This document shows positions 1-9,651 of a stretch of DNA of 64,000 nt, in pieces; position 1 is the stretch's first letter; each line of letters opens with the position of its first letter. This DNA is from Mediterranea massiliensis (GTDB lineage Bacteria; Bacteroidota; Bacteroidia; Bacteroidales; Bacteroidaceae). The notes beneath the pieces are model-generated. The model searched no databases. It was not told the origin of the DNA and saw nothing but the letters and a program-made list of their open reading frames with translations. The position numbers were made by a program, and so were the translations under genes. The stretch is taken from the NCBI GenBank assembly GCA_015060685.1, contig SUXZ01000002.1, positions 1-64,000 on the forward strand, written 5' to 3'.

Positions 1-395
1 ACAGACGGATAAGAATCGGTCTGACAAACGACAATGAGCGGAAAAGATCCGAGACGGATAATCGCTTGGGGATATTCTTATATAATATTGGTTACAATGT
101 TATGTATGCTTATGAATGTATCATCATGTACATCTAAAAATGCCACGAACTGTGCCACATACTGCAACAGGCTCACCGTATGATTGAGGTGTGATAACTT
201 TCTATTACTTCGCACCAACAAAACGAAATTGCATATGAGGAAAGAGCCTATTTCGATGACTGATTATCGTGCCTGTGATGAAACGATATGACAAGGAATG
301 ACACCTATTGTTAGTGCCATTGAAGTATAAAAATCTCTTCCTTATTTAGCAGTGCGAAACAAGAAAACAAGTGAAATAATATAAAACAAAAGCGT

Positions 396-710
396 ATGGA
401 TTTAATCATTTTTGAGAGAAAGGCATTCGAGGAATTTGCCACGAAGATTGAGCAGTTCATTCTGCGAGTATCAAATTCACCCGTTGTCAAGAACGGGAAG
501 AAAAAGACAAACAATTGGCTCGACCATCAGGATGTTTGTCAAAGATTGAAGATAAGCAAGCGTACATTGCAGACTTTGCGTGATAACGGTACGCTTGCCT
601 ACACCAAAATCGGCAACCGCACCTACTACCTGCCCGAAGATGTGGAGAGCATCATTACTAAGGTAGAGGACAGGCGAAAAGAAGCCAAGTGGCGAGGTAG
701 AGAGATTTAA
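396..710 (+). CDS. Helix-turn-helix (MerR/excisionase-like HTH_17) DNA-binding protein
   Basis: ORF with WLDHQDVCQRLKISKRTLQTLRDNGTLAYTKIGNRTYYLPEDVE, typical of small HTH proteins of Bacteroides mobile elements. Confidence 0.8.
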   Translation: MDLIIFERKAFEEFATKIEQFILRVSNSPVVKNGKKKTNNWLDHQDVCQRLKISKRTLQTLRDNGTLAYTKIGNRTYYLPEDVESIITKVEDRRKEAKWRGREI

Positions 711-740
711 GCGAAGTATAACACTAAAACCAATTAGAAT

Positions 741-1052
741 ATGTATCAAGAGATGAGAACCAAAGATGATGCGTGGATGCAGTCCATTCACGAGAGTATC
801 GACCAACTATCGGAAATTCTCGATAGTATGCCAAAAGACGGGACAGCCTTACAGAACGATGATGAGTACCTATGCGACAAAGAGGTGGCTTATATGCTTA
901 AAGTGAGCCGAAGAACATTGAGCGAATACCGAAGCAATGGCACATTGCCTTACTATGTGCTCGGTGGAAAAGTTCTGTACAAACGAAGTGAGATTGAGCA
1001 GGCATTAAAACGAGAGTATAACGGCAAGCACCTGATGAGTAGCAGCGGATAA
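741..1052 (+). CDS. Second helix-turn-helix (excisionase-like) protein
   Basis: ORF with YLCDKEVAYMLKVSRRTLSEYRSNGTLPYYVLGGKVLYKRSEIEQAL; tandem with the previous HTH gene. Confidence 0.8.
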   Translation: MYQEMRTKDDAWMQSIHESIDQLSEILDSMPKDGTALQNDDEYLCDKEVAYMLKVSRRTLSEYRSNGTLPYYVLGGKVLYKRSEIEQALKREYNGKHLMSSSG

Positions 1053-1143
1053 ACCTCGCTATATTTTTGGAGGGAGTGAAATTTACCGCTTGCCCTATAT
1101 TCATCTGTGCAAAATAATAGTGCCCCCATGGATAGAAACAAGA

Positions 1144-1190
1144 ACAGCATACAAATGGGTTATCAATGTAAGAACCCATTTGTATGCTGT
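1144..1190 (+). terminator. 18-bp perfect stem hairpin after the HTH genes, probable terminator
   Basis: ACAGCATACAAATGGGTT - atcaatgtaag - AACCCATTTGTATGCTGT. Confidence 0.6.
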
Positions 1191-1654
1191 CTGTTTATCT
1201 TCTTCTACATTTTCGTCAGTCGTTCATTTCCGTTGCCGTCTGCATTTCTGAGTACAGACATTGAAAGGGGAAAGGTTTTCGGGCTGAATACTCTCCGCAG
1301 GAGGAAGATTCTGCCCGAAACGGCTTGCCGCCTGACCTTTCAACTTTCAAGGGCTGATGTACTACCTTCGCAGACGAGCAAAGGAAAGGGGCGACTGACG
1401 AAATCTGGAAACTAATATATCGCAGATTGATGATAGACCAAATTCAAATATTACCCTGCAATAATGAAAAATGCATTGTCCTTTTGCTCGTTCATAAAAA
1501 AGTTGTACCTTTGTTCCATGATGAGTTGTACATCAATGCAAATCACGCAAGTATGTAGAAATCAGAACAGTTGCCAACTCATTACCTCGTTCTTGAACTT
1601 TCCGCATAAACTTTTTATTCTTAGCGGATTATGAGATTATTCCAAATATAACAA

Positions 1655-1710
1655 TTAAATCGGAAAATTTACCCTTAAGGGAAAATAAATTTATCCTTAA
1701 GGGAAAATAA
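1655..1710. repeat. TTAAGGG-type repeat array upstream of pfp
   Basis: TTAAATCGGAAAATTTACCC TTAAGGGAAAATAAATTTATCC TTAAGGGAAAATAA; TTAA at 1655, 1675, 1697. Confidence 0.65.
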
Positions 1711-1833
1711 TTGAAACTTGAAATATAGTGTGCACGATTTCGAGAATGATATTTGCATATTTGCCGAAAAAACACGAAATTTGCAACCTATTTTAATGAG
1801 AGAATTATTATACACAACTTAATATTTATTGAA

Positions 1834-3480
1834 ATGGCAAAAAGTGCATTGCAAATTGCTCGGGCTGCCTATCAGCCCAAACTTCCTAAGGCATTGAAAA
1901 GCAACGTGAAAGCTGTTGCCGGTGCTGCAACCCAATCAGTAGCCGATCAGGAAGATATCAAGAAATTGTTCCCTAACACTTATGGTATGCCTTTGATTAA
2001 GTTCGAAGCAACCGACGAAGTGATTAACTTCCCTGCAATGAATGTAGGCGTTATCCTTTCAGGTGGTCAAGCTCCTGGTGGACACAACGTAATCTCTGGT
2101 TTGTTCGACGGTATCAAGAAATTGAATCCGGCCAGCAAACTTTATGGCTTCATCCTTGGCCCTGGTGGCTTGGTTGACCATAAATATATGGAACTTACCG
2201 ACGAAATCATCGACGAATATCGCAACACAGGTGGTTTCGACATCATCGGCTCGGGCCGTACTAAGTTGGAGAAAGAAGAACAATTCGAAAAGGGATTGGA
2301 AATCTTGAAGGAGCTCGACATCAAGGCATTGGTTATCATCGGTGGTGACGACTCTAACACTAACGCTTGCGTTTTGGCCGAATACTATGCAGCCAAGAAG
2401 TGTGGCGTTCAAGTAATCGGTTGTCCTAAGACTATCGACGGCGACTTGAAGAACGAAATGATTGAAACATCATTCGGTTTCGATACAGCTTGTAAGACAT
2501 ACTCGGAAATGATTGGTAACATCCAACGCGACTGTAACTCTTCACGCAAGTACTGGCACTTCATCAAGTTGATGGGTCGCTCAGCATCACACATCGCTTT
2601 GGAATGCGCATTGCAAGTTCAACCAAACGTATGTATCGTATCAGAAGAAGTTGAAGCCAAGAATATGTCTTTGGACGATGTAGTAACCTACATTGCTCAA
2701 GCCGTAGCCAACCGCGCAGCAGATGGTAACAACTATGGTACCGTGCTTATCCCAGAAGGTTTGATTGAGTTCATCCCTGCCATGAAGCGCCTTATCGCTG
2801 AATTGAACGACTTCCTTGCCGCTAACGCAGAAGAGTTTGCTCAAATCAAGAAGTCAGCTCAACGCGACTATATCATCCGCAAGCTCACTCCCGAAAACTC
2901 AGCTATCTACGCAAGCCTTCCCGAAGGTGTTGCTCGTCAGTTGACACTCGACCGTGACCCACACGGCAATGTACAAGTATCACTCATCGATACCGAAAAG
3001 CTCTTGTCTGAAATGGTAGCTACCAAGCTTGCTGCCTGGAAGGAAGAAGGCAAGTATGTAGGCAAGTTCTCTGCTCAACATCACTTCTTCGGTTACGAAG
3101 GACGTTGCGCTGCTCCTTCTAACTTCGATGCAGACTACTGCTACTCATTGGGTTACACAGCTGCTGCGTTGATTGGTAACGGTAAGACCGGTTACATGTC
3201 ATCAGTACGCAACACAACTGCTCCTGCCGAAGAATGGATTTCAGGTGGTGTGCCCATCACAATGATGATGAACATGGAACGTCGTCATGGCGAAATGAAG
3301 CCAGTTATCCAAAAGGCATTGGTTAAGCTCGATGGTGCTCCATTCAAGGCATTTGCTGCTCAACGCGACGTATGGGCAAGAGAAACAGCTTATGTATATC
3401 CAGGCCCAATCCAATACTTTGGTCCTACAGAAGTGTGCGACGAACCTACCAAGACTCTCCAATTGGAGCAAGCAAAGTAA
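1834..3480 (+). CDS. pfp: Diphosphate--fructose-6-phosphate 1-phosphotransferase (PPi-PFK)
   Basis: [38 protein letters not shown] motifs; internal ATG (MAKSALQ) preferred over the TTG at 1753. Confidence 0.93.
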   Translation: MAKSALQIARAAYQPKLPKALKSNVKAVAGAATQSVADQEDIKKLFPNTYGMPLIKFEATDEVINFPAMNVGVILSGGQAPGGHNVISGLFDGIKKLNPASKLYGFILGPGGLVDHKYMELTDEIIDEYRNTGGFDIIGSGRTKLEKEEQFEKGLEILKELDIKALVIIGGDDSNTNACVLAEYYAAKKCGVQVIGCPKTIDGDLKNEMIETSFGFDTACKTYSEMIGNIQRDCNSSRKYWHFIKLMGRSASHIALECALQVQPNVCIVSEEVEAKNMSLDDVVTYIAQAVANRAADGNNYGTVLIPEGLIEFIPAMKRLIAELNDFLAANAEEFAQIKKSAQRDYIIRKLTPENSAIYASLPEGVARQLTLDRDPHGNVQVSLIDTEKLLSEMVATKLAAWKEEGKYVGKFSAQHHFFGYEGRCAAPSNFDADYCYSLGYTAAALIGNGKTGYMSSVRNTTAPAEEWISGGVPITMMMNMERRHGEMKPVIQKALVKLDGAPFKAFAAQRDVWARETAYVYPGPIQYFGPTEVCDEPTKTLQLEQAK

Positions 3481-3508
3481 TGTTCGTTCAGTACATAAAC
3501 TAATACTT

Positions 3509-3538
3509 AAGGGAGCGATTCATTTCGCTCCCTTTTTA
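3509..3538 (+). terminator. Rho-independent terminator of pfp
   Basis: AAGGGAGCG attcattt CGCTCCCTTTTT. Confidence 0.8.
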
Positions 3539-3548
3539 CTTCTTAACC

Positions 3549-4382
3549 TTGAATATCATGCCACATACACGTAAAAAGCCAACACAATCTCATCCGAAAA
3601 AGAAAACCTCTTCATCGAAGCGTATGCCGGCATGGATACGTTTCCTCCTGAAAATGGGGTTGGTGTTGCTGATACTTCTGGCATTTTATTGGTTTGCCGT
3701 CCGTCCCTATTCCTATCGTTGGAAACCATGCTATGGCAAGCAAGAGTATGGCATTTGCATGCCGGGAAACTATGATATTCACGGCATAGACATCTCTCAT
3801 CATCAAGGCGATATAAACTGGACGAAGTTGGCTGAAAGTAAGGAAACTCGCTATCCCATCCGCTTTATCTTCATGAAAGCCACCGAAGGAGGCGACTTCT
3901 CCGACAAGCGTTTCCAACGCAACTTCGAGAATGCACGCAAGCATGGCTTTGTTCGCGGTGCATACCATTACTTCAATCCTCGTACCGATGCAAAGAAACA
4001 GGCCGATTTCTTTATAAAGAGTGTGAAGTTGGAGAAAGGCGATTTACCTCCCGTACTCGATGTAGAGGTGAAAGGAAAAATGCCCGTTGGCGAGTTGCAG
4101 AAAAAGATAAAGATATGGTTGGATAGGGTAGAGGCACACTATGGCGTAAAGCCTATTATCTACACTACCCGAGGCTTTGGAAACGGATATTTAAGTGGAG
4201 AGTTGCTGAAAGATTATCCTCGTTGGATAGCCCATTATAATGTTGAAGCCCTGCGCTATAACGGCAAATGGCACTTCTGGCAACATAGCGAAAAAGGTGT
4301 GTTGCCGGGTATAAAGAAGAAGGTGGATTTGAATGTCTTCAACGGCTCGTCGAAGGAATTCCAACAATTGCTAATCAAGTAG
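3549..4382 (+). CDS. Glycoside hydrolase family 25 (lysozyme-like) with N-terminal TM segment
   Basis: HGIDISHHQGDINWTKL, FIFMKATEGGDFSDKRFQRN, GAYHYF, DVEVKG. Confidence 0.9.
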   Translation: MNIMPHTRKKPTQSHPKKKTSSSKRMPAWIRFLLKMGLVLLILLAFYWFAVRPYSYRWKPCYGKQEYGICMPGNYDIHGIDISHHQGDINWTKLAESKETRYPIRFIFMKATEGGDFSDKRFQRNFENARKHGFVRGAYHYFNPRTDAKKQADFFIKSVKLEKGDLPPVLDVEVKGKMPVGELQKKIKIWLDRVEAHYGVKPIIYTTRGFGNGYLSGELLKDYPRWIAHYNVEALRYNGKWHFWQHSEKGVLPGIKKKVDLNVFNGSSKEFQQLLIK

Positions 4383-4397
4383 GGTGCTTGCTGAAAA

Positions 4398-5240
4398 CTA
4401 TCGCTTGAATGTAGTCACCGTCCAACGGTTCTTCTCCTTGTATCCTACTAAGGTCAATCCCAAGCGTTCGGCTTCGGCTTTGATTAAAGGAATGTCGTCC
4501 ACATAGAAACCACTCATCAAGAGGGTTGCTCCTTCCTTCATGCGAGCTACATAGTGTTGCATATCAGCCAACAGGATGTTGCGGTTGATGTTGGCAATCA
4601 CTACGTCGAAAGGCCCTTTATCGGCAAGGATAGCTGCATCGCCCAAGCAAACGTCAATCTGATCGACGTTGTTCAGCTCGATGTTTTCAATGGAGTTGCG
4701 CACACACCAGTCGTCTATGTCGATAGCCGTACACGATGAGGCACCCCGCATGCGTGCAAGAATGGCCAGGATACTTGTGCCGCAACCCATGTCGAGCACC
4801 GTCTTGCCTTCCAGTTTGCTATCCAATAACTCGCCGATAACCAAGCTGGTTGTTTCGTGGTGTCCGGTACCGAACGCCATTTGCGGATTGATGGCGATGT
4901 CATACTCGGCTTGCGGCACATCGTGGTGGAAAGTGCTGTGAATCACGCATCGGTTGCCAATGACGATGGGTTGGAAAAAATTCTTTTCCCACTCTTCGTT
5001 CCAATCCTTGTCTTCGGCTTCAGTGTATGTATAGTCAATGGTGGTATCGGGAATCGGGAAGTCGTCGATAGCCGATGCTACGCTTGCTTCGTCGTAAAGA
5101 TTTTGTTGGATGTATGCCAACAAACCTTCGGGTTGTTCGACAAAACTTTCAAAGCCTACCTCGGCCAATACAGCCGACAATACATCGTTTACCACCTCGG
5201 TACAAGGTGTAGTACGAAAACTGAATTCCAAATACTTCAT
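4398..5240 (-). CDS. prmA: Ribosomal protein L11 methyltransferase
   Basis: INPQMAFGTGHHETTSLVIGELL, VLDMGCGTSILAILARMRGA, VIANINRNILL. Confidence 0.92.
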   Translation of the reverse strand: MKYLEFSFRTTPCTEVVNDVLSAVLAEVGFESFVEQPEGLLAYIQQNLYDEASVASAIDDFPIPDTTIDYTYTEAEDKDWNEEWEKNFFQPIVIGNRCVIHSTFHHDVPQAEYDIAINPQMAFGTGHHETTSLVIGELLDSKLEGKTVLDMGCGTSILAILARMRGASSCTAIDIDDWCVRNSIENIELNNVDQIDVCLGDAAILADKGPFDVVIANINRNILLADMQHYVARMKEGATLLMSGFYVDDIPLIKAEAERLGLTLVGYKEKNRWTVTTFKR

Positions 5241-5414
5241 ATCTTTTTTTGTTTCTTTTCGGCAAAAATACGCCTTTTATTTCGCTTTTTGGGCAAGAAA
5301 AGCTCAATTTTAGGGAAATTCCTACTAAACTATGGGGAAATCCTCCTCGTTGGAGTGAAATATCTCCCTATCTTTGCAATGTGAAACAGTAAAAACACTT
5401 AAATATAGAAAAAT

Positions 5415-6755
5415 ATGATGAAGAAGTTACTCCTTATTTTATTATTGGCAAACCTGATGCCTTATGCATTGGTTGCCCAGAGTGTGGATGACGACCTTTA
5501 CTACGTTCCTTCCAAGAAGAACGAGGCGAAGGTGGACATCAAGGCTCCGGTGAAGGAGACAACCGTAGTGGTGCAAACCGAAACACCCGTGAAAGTTGTG
5601 GTTCGCGACAAGAAGAAACAAGTGCGCGACATAGACGAGTATAACCGTCGTTACGATTCGAGCGACTATGAATTCTCTGCCGATAACGATACCCTATACA
5701 TCGACGAGCGCGAGGTGAGCGACCTGGAAGGTGAGTGGGTAAATGGTTTCGACGGCACCGAAGATGATTATGAATATGCCGTTCGCTTGATTCGTTTCCG
5801 CAATCCACTCTATGCTGTTAGCGTTGGTAGCCCCTTTTATTGGAACATTGTATATGGCATGAGCTCTTGGGATTGGAATGTTTATACCGATGGCTACTAT
5901 GCCTATGCCTTCCCTACCTATACAAATAGCTTGTGGTGGAATTGGCGCTATGGCCCAATATGGTATAACTCGTATTGGAGTTGGTATGACTATTATTGGA
6001 ATTATCCATATTATGCTTGGCATTCTCATTACTATCCTCATTGGCATCATCCCCACCATTTCTATCCAAGCTATGTAGGTGGTCGCCACTATACACACAA
6101 TGCTCACACTAATCGCACATCGCGCGTTTATCGTGCAACGGCTTCTACACGCCCGGGTAGCAGCGACCGTCTGACAACTTCACGCTCAACTTCGCGCCGA
6201 GCTACCAGTGTTGCAAATGGAAGACAAACCGTACGTACAAGCAGCGATGGCAATACACGCCAAGTGCGCCGTGGTACATCTACATCAACCTCTACACGTC
6301 GTGTGGTGGGTACGCGAAACAGCTCGACAAGCCGCGAACAAGGTGCAAGTGTTCGTAGCGAAAGCACTAATTCGACAAGAAACCGCACTACTGTAACGCG
6401 CTCGGGTAGCAATCGCTCGGATGCAGCTTCATCGCGCAGAAACACCTATACCCGACCAAGTAGTACACGCACAACAGAGGCCACTTCTGGTAGCAGCTCA
6501 AGACGCAACGACTCTTCTACCTATACCCGTAGTTCAAGTCGTTCGTCGAGCAACGACAGAAGCTCGGTACGCTCAAGCAGCGGTAGCAGCACACGCTCGT
6601 ACAACAGTAGCGGTTCAAGCAGCCGTTCTTCATCGGGCAGCTTCTCTTCGGGCGGTAGCTCACGCTCATCATCCGGTGGTGGCTTCTCTAGTGGTGGAGG
6701 AGGCGGTAGCCGTTCCGGTGGTGGCGGTGGAAGCTCAAGAGGTAGCAGACGATAA
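5415..6755 (+). CDS. Secreted low-complexity protein: aromatic/His-rich middle and about 210-aa Ser/Arg/Gly-rich C-terminus
   Basis: Signal peptide MMKKLLLILLLANLMPYALVAQ; YYWNYPYYAWHSHYYPHWHHPHHFYPSY; SSSRSSSGSFSSGGSSRSSSGGGFSSGGGGG tail. Confidence 0.75.
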   Translation: MMKKLLLILLLANLMPYALVAQSVDDDLYYVPSKKNEAKVDIKAPVKETTVVVQTETPVKVVVRDKKKQVRDIDEYNRRYDSSDYEFSADNDTLYIDEREVSDLEGEWVNGFDGTEDDYEYAVRLIRFRNPLYAVSVGSPFYWNIVYGMSSWDWNVYTDGYYAYAFPTYTNSLWWNWRYGPIWYNSYWSWYDYYWNYPYYAWHSHYYPHWHHPHHFYPSYVGGRHYTHNAHTNRTSRVYRATASTRPGSSDRLTTSRSTSRRATSVANGRQTVRTSSDGNTRQVRRGTSTSTSTRRVVGTRNSSTSREQGASVRSESTNSTRNRTTVTRSGSNRSDAASSRRNTYTRPSSTRTTEATSGSSSRRNDSSTYTRSSSRSSSNDRSSVRSSSGSSTRSYNSSGSSSRSSSGSFSSGGSSRSSSGGGFSSGGGGGSRSGGGGGSSRGSRR

Positions 6756-6786
6756 ACAAAGTATTAACATTTAGACTCCAATAGTT

Positions 6787-8388
6787 ATGAAAAGAGTATT
6801 ATTTACAGCACTGATGGCGTTGGCGTTTGCCGGTGCAAGTGCGCAAACAGCATACGATGCGCAAAACATTGTGCAAAAGGATTTGAACGGAACAGCCCGC
6901 TTTGTAGGTATGGGTGGCGCAATGAGTGCGCTTGGTGGCGATATCTCGACCATCTCTACCAACCCTGCCGGTATCGGTATCTTCCGTAGCAACGATGCTA
7001 CACTCTCGTTGAGCTACTCCATTACCGGTACAGAAAGCAACTATATCGGCAATGCAATGGAAACCAACAAGCATCGTTGGAACTTCGATAACGTAGGTTT
7101 GGTTATCTCCAACAAGATTGGCAACCGCACGGCATTGCGCTATGTAAACTTCGGATTCAACTACCACAAGTCGAAGTCGTTCTATCGCAACATGACCATG
7201 CAGGGTATGATGGGTACATTCGATGGCTTGTTTGTTTCGCAAGCCCGCTACATGGCTCAGCAAGCCACCAATAACCAGGCTTGGCTGAATCAGTATGGCG
7301 AACAATTCAACTTCGGCTCATCCGATATCTACACCGATAGCGATGCCGGTTGGTTGGGCGCTATGGGCTATCAAGGCTGGCTGATTGATGAGATTGACAA
7401 TGGCGAAGGTCAGGCTTATAGCTATGAACCTTATCTGCCCGATGAGGCTGATTCATACTTCCTCTCGCGCGAGAAGGGCGGCATCGACCAGTTCGACTTC
7501 AACGTGTCGTTCAACTTCAACGAACGCTTCTATCTGGGCTTCACATTGGGTGCTCATGCCGTGGATTATAAGAAATACTCTTTCTACGACGAAGATTATG
7601 GAAACGGCGAGGGCTACTCGCTTGAAAGTTTCAACCGCATTCATGGTAGCGGTGTGGGTTTGAAGATGGGTGCCATTGTTCGTCCGTTCGAGTACTCTCC
7701 GTTTCGCATCGGTTTGGCTATCCATACGCCGGTATTCTATGAACTGACCTATACTACCGGTGCGTTGCTTCAATCGGATATGGTGATTGAAGGCGATACC
7801 CCCGAGAAGGTGGTTGTAGATACCTACGAAGAGCTTGATGGACGCGACATGGAGCGCGATTTCAACTTGCAAACCCCTTGGTTGTTTAATGTAAGTTTGG
7901 GCTATACCGTAGGCAATTACCTGGCATTGGGAGCCGAATACGAGTATGAAGATTACTCTACCATGAAGTTCAAGTATCCCGACAATGTGGAGATGGCTTT
8001 CGAGACAGACGAAGTGGGTTATACGTTGAAGGGCGTGAATACCTTCCGTGTGGGTGCCGAGTTGAAGCCGATACCAGAGTTCTCTATCCGTGCCGGTTAC
8101 AACTATAGCTCGGCAGCTTTCAAGAACGATGCCATCAAGTTGTTGCCCGACAACTCAATAGGTACCGATACCGACTTCTCCAACCACAAGGGCATCGACA
8201 CCTATACATTGGGTGTGGGTTATCGTGTCTCGGCGTTGTATGCCGATGTGGCGTTCAAATACAATACCTACGAATCGGATTTCTATCCTTTCGTAAACGA
8301 GATAGACGGCAACTTCGTTACTCCCGAAGCTACCAAGGTGAACAACAACCGCACGCAAGTGATGTTTACATTGGGCTATCGCTTCTAA
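6787..8388 (+). CDS. OmpP1/FadL-family outer membrane protein
   Basis: Signal peptide; LNGTARFVGMGGAMSALGGDISTISTNPAGIG N-terminus; beta-barrel C-terminus ending in F. Confidence 0.8.
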   Translation: MKRVLFTALMALAFAGASAQTAYDAQNIVQKDLNGTARFVGMGGAMSALGGDISTISTNPAGIGIFRSNDATLSLSYSITGTESNYIGNAMETNKHRWNFDNVGLVISNKIGNRTALRYVNFGFNYHKSKSFYRNMTMQGMMGTFDGLFVSQARYMAQQATNNQAWLNQYGEQFNFGSSDIYTDSDAGWLGAMGYQGWLIDEIDNGEGQAYSYEPYLPDEADSYFLSREKGGIDQFDFNVSFNFNERFYLGFTLGAHAVDYKKYSFYDEDYGNGEGYSLESFNRIHGSGVGLKMGAIVRPFEYSPFRIGLAIHTPVFYELTYTTGALLQSDMVIEGDTPEKVVVDTYEELDGRDMERDFNLQTPWLFNVSLGYTVGNYLALGAEYEYEDYSTMKFKYPDNVEMAFETDEVGYTLKGVNTFRVGAELKPIPEFSIRAGYNYSSAAFKNDAIKLLPDNSIGTDTDFSNHKGIDTYTLGVGYRVSALYADVAFKYNTYESDFYPFVNEIDGNFVTPEATKVNNNRTQVMFTLGYRF

Positions 8389-8410
8389 CCGGAGGGCGGC
8401 AAGTAGATAT

Positions 8411-8455
8411 AAAAAAGGTATGCATCAAGCCGATGCATACCTTTTTCTTTTATAG
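8411..8455. terminator. Bidirectional terminator between convergent fadL-like gene and rubrerythrin
   Basis: AAAAAAGGTATGCATC aagcc GATGCATACCTTTTT. Confidence 0.8.
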
Positions 8456-8466
8456 TGTTTTGTTGA

Positions 8467-9024
8467 TTACTTCTTGAAGTAGCGGTTGTACAAGCCTTCG
8501 AAGCCCTTTCCGTGGCGTGCTTCATCCTTAGCCATTTCGTGAACGGTATCGTGGATGGCATCCAGGTTCAGTTGCTTGGCGCGGGCGGCAATGCGCATCT
8601 TGTCTTCGCAAGCACCGCATTCGGCATCTTTACGCTTTTCGAGGTTGGTCTTGGTGTTCCATACCACTTCGCCCAACAGTTCGGCAAACTTAGCGGCGTG
8701 TTCAGCCTCTTCCCATGCGTAGCGCTTGAAAGCTTCGGCAATTTCAGGATAGCCTTCGCGGTCGGCTTGGCGGCTCATGGCGAGGTACATACCTACTTCG
8801 GTACATTCGCCCATGAAGTGGTTGTTCAGGTCTTTAATCATCTCTTCGTCGCAACCTTTGGCAACGCCGATTTCGTGTTCGGTTACAAATTGCAACGGAG
8901 CATCAGCGGCAGCTTCTTCCATTTCAACGAACTTGTTGGCAGGAACTTTGCACAACGGGCACTTTTCAGGAGCGGCATCACCTTCGTGAATATAACCGCA
9001 AACGGTACATCTAAATTTTTTCAT
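8467..9024 (-). CDS. rbr: Rubrerythrin with N-terminal rubredoxin domain (reverse-rubrerythrin layout)
   Basis: [28 protein letters not shown] at the N-terminus followed by a ferritin-like diiron domain ([37 protein letters not shown]). Confidence 0.88.
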   Translation of the reverse strand: MKKFRCTVCGYIHEGDAAPEKCPLCKVPANKFVEMEEAAADAPLQFVTEHEIGVAKGCDEEMIKDLNNHFMGECTEVGMYLAMSRQADREGYPEIAEAFKRYAWEEAEHAAKFAELLGEVVWNTKTNLEKRKDAECGACEDKMRIAARAKQLNLDAIHDTVHEMAKDEARHGKGFEGLYNRYFKK

Positions 9025-9151
9025 TTTGTCAGTAATTTAATCAGTTAGTATTGCTTTTCTAATTTTTTCTATGACAAAGATAGCGATTAGTTTTGGATAT
9101 TCAATTTTTGCGCCGATTTATTTTATCTATCGGTGCATTGAGGAAATCTAT

Positions 9152-9565
9152 TGTCCACACTGTCCACCCCTTTTACCATACATATTCGGTGCATGCACGG
9201 AACGCATTGCGTGGAGGCGCGGAATGGTATCGGCTTGTAAATGAGGGTTAAGGGTGGAGAAATTTTCTGTTAAGGGTAAATGTATTTTCCCTTAAGGGTA
9301 ATTGACGGAAGGGAAATGTGGACAGTGTGGACAGTTGTGGACACTTTTCTTTTCACTTTCGCGTCGGAATGTGACCGTTTGGATTTGTACTTTAGTGTAA
9401 ATATTTATAACTGTATATATTTACATTATTATATATATAATATATTATATATAAGTATATTAATAATTAATAATTGAGAATTTGGAATTAAGGATTCTTA
9501 TTTTTCGGGCGTTTTTGGGGATAGTGAAATGAATGTTTGTCAACTGTCCACACTGTCCACATTTC
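9152..9565. repeat. TGTCCAC box cluster with a 25-bp perfect inverted repeat (9313-9337 / 9541-9565) around an A/T tract
   Basis: TGTCCAC at 9152, 9161, 9545, 9554 and GTGGACA at 9318, 9327, 9337; GAAATGTGGACAGTGTGGACAGTTG is the exact reverse complement of CAACTGTCCACACTGTCCACATTTC. Confidence 0.85.
9178..9310. repeat. 22-bp-phased degenerate repeat array (GGAA units, then three TTAAGGGT units)
   Basis: GGAA at 9199 and 9221; TTAAGGG at 9248, 9270 and 9292, all 22 bp apart. Confidence 0.7.
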
Positions 9566-9651
9566 GTTTTGTCGCGTTTTAATTAGTTGGTTTCAAATTT
9601 CTCTGTTCGACGGATAATCATTACTTTTGCGATGCATAAAATAGATTTGTT

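Noticed and set aside
1107-1415. 102-aa ORF after the HTH genes
   Set aside because: It spans the 18-bp hairpin terminator and has no recognisable domain; probably non-coding.
5539-6445. Antisense ORFs opposite the low-complexity gene (and many other antisense ORFs in the track)
   Set aside because: They mirror a strongly supported sense CDS and have no family resemblance; artefacts of codon composition.
9178-9310. CRISPR array
   Set aside because: Units are only 22 bp, degenerate and without repeat/spacer alternation; no cas genes in the window.
9396-9475. A/T-only tract with DnaA-like boxes as a firm oriC call
   Set aside because: Boxes are TGTCCAC rather than canonical TTATCCACA, dnaA/dnaN are not adjacent and GC skew could not be computed; kept only as a hypothesis in the findings.
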